In this document: positions 14,529-19,918 of the stretch, in pieces
Position numbering within the stretch: the first letter of the stretch is position 1
Layout: every line of letters begins with the position of its first letter
Origin: Candidatus Caenarcanales bacterium
GTDB taxonomy: Bacteria > Cyanobacteriota > Vampirovibrionia > Caenarcaniphilales > Caenarcanaceae
Assembly: GCA_947489925.1 (NCBI GenBank)
Contig: CANLFK010000018.1
Coordinates: forward strand, 1 to 19,918
Reading direction: 5' to 3'
DNA length: 19,918 nt
The notes under the pieces: generated by a model
Databases searched by the model: none
Told to the model about the DNA's origin: nothing
Seen by the model: the letters and a program-made list of their open reading frames with translations, nothing else
Made by a program: the position numbers and the translations under genes

Positions 14529-15962
14529 TTAAGTTCCACAAAAAGTTTGTTTTACTCTTTCATCTTCGCTTGGTAATTCAGTATATTTTTGCCAGAGAGT
14601 ATTTTCACTAAAAGGCTTTTTCATAATTTCTAATAATTCGTCAAATAAAGAAAAATCACCTTGATTTGCTTCCAAGAGAGCCTGTTCTACTCGGTGATTG
14701 CGAGGAATATAAACGGGATTATGTTTATTCATTAGGTTTATTTGTTCTTGAGAACTTGTTTTTTCTTGTTTTAGTCTTGCTCTCCAAGTTTCTAGCCACA
14801 AATTAGCATTTTTAGTTTCAGAACCGTCGGGAAATATATTATTGAATTTGCTTAAATTTCTAAAAGTATTTGTAAAATCAGCTTTGTTTTTGTGCATCAA
14901 ATCAAGTAAAGATCTACATAAATCATGATCTCCCGCAATTTCTTCTTGCAAGCCTAATTTTCTTCTGAATTCATTTAGCCAATAAAATTCAAATTTTTCG
15001 CTGAATTTATAAAGTTTTTCTTTAGCTTTTTCAAGAGCTTTAGCTGGCTCTGAATCGAATAAAGGTAAAAGACTTTCGGCTAATCTCGATAAATTCCAAA
15101 GTGCAATTCCCGCTTGATTACTAAAAGAATATCTACCATTTGTGTCAATAAAACTAAAAACCGTATCTGGATTATATTCATCAATAAATGCACAAGGTCC
15201 ATAATCAATAGTTTCTCCAGAAATAGTCATATTGTCGGTATTCATCACTCCATGCACAAAGCCAATATTCATCCATTTGGCAATTAACTGAGCCTGTGCA
15301 TTAATAATATTTTCTAATAATTCAAGATATTTATTAGGTGTATTTTGTATATGAGAATAATGCCTCTCAATCACATAATCAGCCAAGATTTTAAGAGAAC
15401 TAGTATCTTCAAAACATTCGAAAGTTCCAACTCTAATATGGCTATCAGCTATTCTCGTCAAAACAGCACTCGCTAATAAATCTCTCCGAAAAACCTTATC
15501 AACAGTACCAATTACCGCTAAACTCCTAGTTGTTGGAATATTTAGAGCATACATCGATTCACTAATAATATATTCACGCAGAACAGAACTTAAAGTAGCT
15601 CTACCATCGCCTCCCCGAGAGAACGCAGTTTTTCCGCAGCCTTTTAATTGTATGTCTTTTCTTTTTTGGTTTTTGTCTAAAATTTCTCCTAGCAAAATAG
15701 CCCGTCCATCACCAAGTATTGTAAAATGTCCAAATTGATGACCAGCATAGGCTTGTGCAATTGGTTCTGAACCATAAGAGAGCTTATTTCCTGCAAGTAT
15801 TAAAGTTAATTCTTCTTCTTGATTTTGTATATTTAAGTTTAATTCGTTAGCTAAATCAGTATTAAAATATAATAATTTAGGCTCTTTTACAGGACTAGGT
15901 AATTGTTTTGAATAAAAACTTTCTGGTAGTTTATTATAAGTATTTTGAAAATTAAATAACAT
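14529..15962 (-). CDS. selO: Protein adenylyltransferase SelO (YdiU family)
   Basis: SelO is a pseudokinase-fold enzyme that binds ATP in a flipped orientation and transfers AMP to Ser, Thr or Tyr of target proteins, in redox stress responses. Visible motifs are YAGHQFGHFTILGDGRA (72-88, glycine-rich loop), QLKGCGKTAFSRGGDGRA (105-122, lysine K107), MNTDNM (240-245, with D243 and N244) and DYGPCAF (253-259, metal-binding D253). The C-terminus is QTFCGT, with cysteine in the position that is selenocysteine in some eukaryotic homologues. Its 477 residues are full length. Codon use matches the AT-rich core. It converges with mqnC across the repeat region; a minus-strand TATAAT box at 16021-16026 may be its -10. 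Confidence 0.96.
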   Translation of the reverse strand: MLFNFQNTYNKLPESFYSKQLPSPVKEPKLLYFNTDLANELNLNIQNQEEELTLILAGNKLSYGSEPIAQAYAGHQFGHFTILGDGRAILLGEILDKNQKRKDIQLKGCGKTAFSRGGDGRATLSSVLREYIISESMYALNIPTTRSLAVIGTVDKVFRRDLLASAVLTRIADSHIRVGTFECFEDTSSLKILADYVIERHYSHIQNTPNKYLELLENIINAQAQLIAKWMNIGFVHGVMNTDNMTISGETIDYGPCAFIDEYNPDTVFSFIDTNGRYSFSNQAGIALWNLSRLAESLLPLFDSEPAKALEKAKEKLYKFSEKFEFYWLNEFRRKLGLQEEIAGDHDLCRSLLDLMHKNKADFTNTFRNLSKFNNIFPDGSETKNANLWLETWRARLKQEKTSSQEQINLMNKHNPVYIPRNHRVEQALLEANQGDFSLFDELLEIMKKPFSENTLWQKYTELPSEDERVKQTFCGT

Positions 15963-16209
15963 TTAAATCGTTTCACTCAGCCTTGCATAAACTAATCTCA
16001 TAACTTTAGTAGTTGGCTAAATTATAATATAATAGCCTTTCATTTAACCAAACTAACTGGAAATAGAAGCAATCTTAAGCTAAAGAGAATCATTTGTTCG
16101 GTTTAGAACATGTTTAAAATTAAAATGTTCGTATGAATACTAGTTAGGTGCAAGCGTAGTAAGACGACCGAAAGTGCTAACATAAACCGATAGAAAAACA
16201 GTGAACAAA
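15963..16209 (+). promoter_or_regulatory. Divergent selO/hsd intergenic region with palindromes
   Basis: This region separates the core genome from the restriction-modification cassette. The left half (to about 16090) is AT-rich, with TATAAT on both strands at 16021-16028. It is followed by TGTTC (16095-16099), GAACATGTTT (16106-16115, a near-palindrome) and ATGTTC (16125-16130), three alternating half-sites that resemble an operator array. GTTAG (16143-16147) and CTAAC (16177-16181) form a further short inverted pair around a less AT-rich stretch. The composition shift towards the hsd cassette begins at about 16130. The regulator is unknown. Confidence 0.4.
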
Positions 16210-16290
16210 ATGTCAACCCTTCGCAAAATTAAAAGAGCTGTAAGCCGAGACACAAGAGCCGAAGCTTTAAAAGGACAAAATAAAATATGA
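16210..16290 (+). CDS. Possible 26-residue leader peptide before hsdM
   Basis: A short frame from ATG 16210 (or GTG 16201) encodes a strongly basic 26-residue peptide beginning MSTLRKIKRAVSRDTRAE. It ends in a TGA (16288-16290) that overlaps the hsdM start in the classic ATGA arrangement. The overlap and the cassette-like codon use support translation coupled to hsdM. Against it are the very short length and the lack of a Shine-Dalgarno sequence. No family is recognised. Confidence 0.3.
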   Translation: MSTLRKIKRAVSRDTRAEALKGQNKI

Positions 16291-18095
16291 GTTTAAATAC
16301 CCAATCACTTCAACCCATCATTAACTTCATCTGGACAGTTGCAGACGATGTATTGATTAACAAGTTTCTTGAAAATCAGTATCAAGATGTAATACTTCCA
16401 ATGACAGTTTTGAGGCGGTTGGACTTGGCACTCGAAACCACCAAAGACAAAGTGCTGAAAACCCACGAGGAGTTTAAAGGGAAAATAGACAACTTATCGG
16501 GACTACTCACAAGCGAACAACACGGAACTGGTCTGGCATTTTACAACACTTCAGAGTTTACAATGAAAAAACTGTTGGCAGACCCTAAAAATATTGACAC
16601 TAACTTTTTAGATTATCTCAATGGCTTTTCTGAAAATGTGCAAGATATTATCAGCAAGTTTAAATTTAGAAACCAATTAGAAACTTTTGAAAGTACAGGT
16701 ATAACCTTTTCACTCCTTGAAAAATTTTGCAACCCAAAAGTTGAATTAAGCCCCGACAAAATATCGCCAATGGCGATGGGCTATATGTTTGAAGACTTGA
16801 TACGCAGGTTTAACGAGAAAACAAATGCAGCAGCAGGGCGACATTTTACGCCAAGAGAAATTATTGAGTTGATGACGCATTTGGTTTATCTGCCAGTAAA
16901 AGACAAAATTCAAAAAGGGACTTTTTTAGTGTACGACCCTTGTGCGGGTTCAGGTGCAATGCTTACGCAATCAAAACTGTTTGCAACAAATCCCGAAGGA
17001 GAAATAAAATCAAAAGCTACTTTCCACTTATACGGACAAGAGAACACAGGCGAAATGTATGCTGTTTGTAAATCTGATATGTTATTGAAAGGTGAAGACC
17101 CCGACAAAATAAAATTTGGTTCTACTTTGAGCGAATACGGTTTTGACCCTGATTTAAAATTCAACTTTATGCTTACCAATCCACCTTATGGCACAAGCTG
17201 GAAGCAAGATATTGATAACTTAAATGTGGGGAGCGAAAAAAAAGTAAGCATCGTTGATAAACGCTTTAATCTCAAAATCAAAAACTTTAAAGGCGAACTG
17301 GAAGAAACTTGCTTGACCAGCAGAAGTAATGACGGACAATTAATGTTTATGCTTCACATGCTTTCAAAAATGAAAGACCCAAAAGACGGTGGGAGTCGCA
17401 TTGCTTCAGTTCATAATGGTTCAGCTCTCTTTACAGGCGATGCAGGAAGTGGCGAAAGTGGCATACGCCAATACATTATTGAAAATGACTTATTGGAATG
17501 TATTGTACAATTGCCCAACGACATTTTTTATAATACAGGAATAGCCACTTATGTTTGGTTTATTAGCAATGTAAAAGAAGAAAAACGCAAAGGTAAAGTA
17601 CAACTTATTAATGCTTCGTCTAATGAGTTTTTCCAAAAAATGCGTAAAAGCCTTGGTAGCAAACGCAATGAATTAACCAACCAACACATTGAAGTCATAC
17701 AAGAAATGTATTTTGCTTTTGAAGAAAATGAGTACAGCAAAATTTTTGATAATCAAGATTTTGGCTCTTATCAAATAAGCGTACATCAACCCGAAAAAGA
17801 CGAAGACGGCAACATTGTTTTAGACGGAAAAGGAAAACCCAAAAGCGATAGCAGCCTAAAAGATATTGAGAATGTACCGATGAAAGAAAATATTGATACT
17901 TATTTTGAGAGAGAAGTTTTGCCTTTTGCTCCTAATGCTTGGTATGACAAAACCAAAATGAAAGTAGGTTATGAAATTGCCTTTAATAAATATTTCTACA
18001 AATATGAAGGCTTGCGACCTTTGAGCGAAATTGCTGCCGATATTTTGAAATTAGAACAAGAAACCGATGGTTTGCTAAAAGAAATTATTGAGTAA
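16287..18095 (+). CDS. hsdM: Type I restriction-modification methyltransferase subunit
   Basis: HsdM is the adenine-N6 DNA methyltransferase subunit of a type I R-M complex (two HsdM, one HsdS; two HsdR added for cleavage). It has the N-terminal helical HsdM_N domain (about 8-145), then RHFTPREIIELM (185-196), the SAM motif DPCAGSGAML (217-226) and the catalytic NPPY (298-301, in LTNPPYGTSW). The C-terminal tail ends in a coiled helix (ILKLEQETDGLLKEIIE). At 602 residues it is complete. AAGGA (16271-16275) is a possible Shine-Dalgarno sequence. The codons (ccc, gac, aac, acc) differ clearly from those of selO and the genes before it, which suggests transfer, perhaps from Bacteroidota. A PD-(D/E)XK nuclease gene follows after 27 bases. 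Confidence 0.96.
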   Translation: MSLNTQSLQPIINFIWTVADDVLINKFLENQYQDVILPMTVLRRLDLALETTKDKVLKTHEEFKGKIDNLSGLLTSEQHGTGLAFYNTSEFTMKKLLADPKNIDTNFLDYLNGFSENVQDIISKFKFRNQLETFESTGITFSLLEKFCNPKVELSPDKISPMAMGYMFEDLIRRFNEKTNAAAGRHFTPREIIELMTHLVYLPVKDKIQKGTFLVYDPCAGSGAMLTQSKLFATNPEGEIKSKATFHLYGQENTGEMYAVCKSDMLLKGEDPDKIKFGSTLSEYGFDPDLKFNFMLTNPPYGTSWKQDIDNLNVGSEKKVSIVDKRFNLKIKNFKGELEETCLTSRSNDGQLMFMLHMLSKMKDPKDGGSRIASVHNGSALFTGDAGSGESGIRQYIIENDLLECIVQLPNDIFYNTGIATYVWFISNVKEEKRKGKVQLINASSNEFFQKMRKSLGSKRNELTNQHIEVIQEMYFAFEENEYSKIFDNQDFGSYQISVHQPEKDEDGNIVLDGKGKPKSDSSLKDIENVPMKENIDTYFEREVLPFAPNAWYDKTKMKVGYEIAFNKYFYKYEGLRPLSEIAADILKLEQETDGLLKEIIE

Positions 18096-18122
18096 TAAAC
18101 TTGAATAGGAGATAGGTTAATT

Positions 18123-19154
18123 ATGAAAAACATCGAACTATTACAAACACAATTTATTGCCGAAGTAATGGAGAAAGTAAGGTATGCACAATACGAAGCC
18201 TTAAAAGCGGTGAACACCCAACTGATTAACCTTTATTGGGAATTAGGAAAATCCATTTCCGAAAAACAGACCTTAGGCTGGGGAAAAAGCATTGTGCCTA
18301 CTTTATCCAAAGAACTGCAAAATGAGTTTCCGAATATGGGCGGATTTTCTACTACTAACCTTTGGTATATGGTTCAGTTTTATAACGAATATCAAAGTCA
18401 AGAAAATCTCCAACCATTGGTTGGAGAAATTAGTTGGTCTAAACATATTGTCATTTTATCAAAATGCAAAGACAGCCAACAACGCCAATTTTATATTTTG
18501 GCAACCAAAAAATTTGGCTGGACAAAAGACATATTGATACACCAAGTAGAAAACAAAACCTACGAAAAGTATCTTTTGAATCAAACCAATTTTGAGGAAG
18601 CACTGCCCGAAAAGATAAAAAAACAAGCCTATTTAGCCGTAAAAGACCATTATACTTTTGATTTTTTGGAACTCTCCGACCAACATTCCGAATATGAATT
18701 GGAACAGGCTTTAATCAAAAATATACGACACTTTTTGTTGGAAATGGGCAGTAATTTCACTTTTGTAGGCAACCAATACAAACTATATGTAGAAGGCAAC
18801 GAATATAAAATAGACCTACTTTTGTACCACCGTAGTTTGCAATGTTTGGTAGCTATTGATCTGAAAATTGGAGAATTTGCCCCCGAACATAAAGGCAAAA
18901 TGGAGTTTTACCTCACCGTACTCAATGACACCGTAAAACTCCCTCACGAAAACCCAAGCATTGGTATTATTATTTGCAAAACAAAAAAACGAACGGTAGT
19001 AGAATATTCTTTAAAAACAGCTAACTTGCCGATAGGCGTAGCTACTTACCACACTGCCAGCACTTTGCCAGAAGCCTACAAAGCACTTCTGCCTTCTGCC
19101 GAAACCATTAGCCAAAAACTATTTAACTTACTGAACAACAACTCAAATGAATAA
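18123..19154 (+). CDS. DUF1016/YhcG-type PD-(D/E)XK nuclease
   Basis: The 343-residue protein has the DUF1016 layout. An N-terminal helical domain (about 1-160) includes INLYWELGKSISEKQ, GWGKSIVPTLSKELQNEFP and GFSTTNLWYMVQFY. A C-terminal PD-(D/E)XK nuclease fold follows, with D231 (YKIDLLLYHR), the D246-L-K248 catalytic pair (VAIDLKIGEFAPEHKGKM) and the trailing helix FYL. Such genes (PF06250, YhcG) are often embedded in type I R-M loci, with a suspected accessory role in defence or DNA processing; the biochemical function is not established. It has a Shine-Dalgarno AGGAGA (18107-18112) and overlaps hsdS by eight bases, so the three genes form one operon. Codon use matches hsdM. Confidence 0.93.
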   Translation: MKNIELLQTQFIAEVMEKVRYAQYEALKAVNTQLINLYWELGKSISEKQTLGWGKSIVPTLSKELQNEFPNMGGFSTTNLWYMVQFYNEYQSQENLQPLVGEISWSKHIVILSKCKDSQQRQFYILATKKFGWTKDILIHQVENKTYEKYLLNQTNFEEALPEKIKKQAYLAVKDHYTFDFLELSDQHSEYELEQALIKNIRHFLLEMGSNFTFVGNQYKLYVEGNEYKIDLLLYHRSLQCLVAIDLKIGEFAPEHKGKMEFYLTVLNDTVKLPHENPSIGIIICKTKKRTVVEYSLKTANLPIGVATYHTASTLPEAYKALLPSAETISQKLFNLLNNNSNE

Positions 19155-19918
19155 CATAAAACCCTACCCAAAATATAAACCCTCTGGCATTGCTTGGCTC
19201 GGTGATATTCCGGAACATTGGTCTGAATTTAAACCAAAAACCATCGGATATTTATTTGGAGGATTATCTGGAAAAAGTGGTGATGATTTTAAGATAGAAA
19301 ATGAAGTCAATATTTCACCATACATTCCATTTACTAATATCGCTAATAATTTTATTATTGATAAACGTAAATTAGCTTTTGTAAAAATATTAGAAAATGA
19401 AAAACAAAATTTAGTTATAAAAAACGATTTGTTGTTTTTGATGAGTTCGGAAAATTTTGAAGATATTGGGAAAACGTCTTTATTAAATGATGAAATTGAA
19501 GGTTTATACCTAAATAGTTTTTGCAAAGGTTTTAGAATTACAGATGAAAATTTTTACCCTAAATTTTTAAATTATCTTTTTCTTGCCGATGTAAATAGAA
19601 AAAGATTAAGTATTCAGGCAAGAGGTTTTACTAGAATTAATCTAAAAATTGGGAAGGTAAATGATTTAGCAATGTTTGCCCCTATAAACAAATCCGAACA
19701 AACCACCATTGCCAATTTCCTCGACTACAAAACCGCCAAAATTGACCGCTTTATTGCCAAGAAAAAGCAATTGATAAAAATATTGAACGAACAAAAGGCA
19801 GGAATAATAAACGATGCCGTTACCAAAGGTTTAAACCCTAAAGCCAAAATGAAGCCCAGCGGTATTGAATGGTTAGGCGATATTCCTGCACATTGGGAAG
19901 TGAGAAAGATGAAATATG
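19147..19918 (+). CDS. hsdS: Type I R-M specificity subunit, 3' part beyond window
   Basis: HsdS sets the DNA sequence recognised by the methylase and the complete enzyme. The frame is open from ATG 19147 to the window end, 257 codons without a stop, so the gene is cut by the window and not broken. It begins with the classic KYKPSGIAWLGDIPEHW (residues 9-25) and continues through a first target recognition domain (about 30-175). It then shows the conserved helix region, from NKSEQTTIANFLDYKTAKID through AKKKQLIKILNEQKAGIIN. A second half-repeat starts with KPSGIEWLGDIPAHW near 19852-19896. The first recognition domain is clearly more AT-rich than the conserved parts on either side. The ATG lies inside the end of the nuclease gene in another frame. 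Confidence 0.95.
   Translation, partial: MNNIKPYPKYKPSGIAWLGDIPEHWSEFKPKTIGYLFGGLSGKSGDDFKIENEVNISPYIPFTNIANNFIIDKRKLAFVKILENEKQNLVIKNDLLFLMSSENFEDIGKTSLLNDEIEGLYLNSFCKGFRITDENFYPKFLNYLFLADVNRKRLSIQARGFTRINLKIGKVNDLAMFAPINKSEQTTIANFLDYKTAKIDRFIAKKKQLIKILNEQKAGIINDAVTKGLNPKAKMKPSGIEWLGDIPAHWEVRKMKY

Noticed and set aside
14334..14576. 80-codon plus-strand reading frame across the repeat after mqnC
   Set aside because: It has no ribosome site, runs through the hairpin repeat and into selO on the other strand, and its composition is that of the repeat.
16143..16181. Integron attC site (GTTAGGT ... GCTAAC)
   Set aside because: The half-sites are in the wrong order for attC (left should be RYYYAAC, right GTTRRRY), the right one breaks the consensus, and no integrase or cassette array is present.
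1..19918. CRISPR array
   Set aside because: No regularly spaced direct repeats or cas genes were seen.

Overview
The window is strongly AT-rich bacterial DNA with short gaps and single-gene or few-gene transcription units. Several proteins look cyanobacterial-type: ClpC with a conserved N-terminus and UVR hinge, a Bax inhibitor-1 relative, and NuoC. Menaquinone is made by the futalosine route (MqnC). There are no photosynthesis genes. Together this suggests a non-photosynthetic relative of Cyanobacteria (Melainabacteria/Vampirovibrionia). That placement is inference from protein character and base composition; no marker-gene tree was run.

Layout. 1-755: an AT-rich leader with three TTATCRATRG-like boxes, a likely 51-residue Ser/Thr-rich small protein, and a hairpin repeat. 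756-3293: leuB (minus), tRNA-Asn with its own promoter, a multi-pass membrane protein and secG (both minus). 3377-7969: argS, then a 321-base gap and clpC. 7983-8729: a membrane-anchored Lys-rich protein with four C-terminal cysteines, tail to tail with clpC. 8831-12033: a Bax inhibitor-1 family gene, then a tight YtxH / DUF948-like / YtxH cluster running into an rlmD-like rRNA methyltransferase. 12093-14251: an unrecognised 116-residue protein whose 3' end overlaps an isolated nuoC, and mqnC divergent from nuoC. 14252-14528: a structured repeat region between the convergent mqnC and selO. 14529-15962: selO.

16130-19918 has a different character. Codons ending in C are much more frequent and the genes form a compact type I restriction-modification cassette: a possible 26-residue leader peptide, hsdM, a DUF1016/YhcG-type PD-(D/E)XK nuclease, and hsdS running off the window end. 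hsdR is not in the window. This looks like a horizontally acquired defence island, perhaps from Bacteroidota, or less likely an assembly junction. A set of alternating TGTTC/GAACA half-sites precedes it.

How the genes fit together: complex I (NuoC) and menaquinone synthesis (MqnC) share a divergent intergenic region and a common substrate pool. SecG, the polytopic membrane proteins and the YtxH cluster concern the cell envelope. ClpC and SelO concern protein quality control and stress. The most novel-looking items are the dispersed hairpin repeat found in two convergent gene ends (with an inverted fragment of the same family at the window start), the ClpC C-terminal insertion, and the nuclease-containing type I R-M cassette with an ATGA-coupled leader ORF and a mosaic HsdS.
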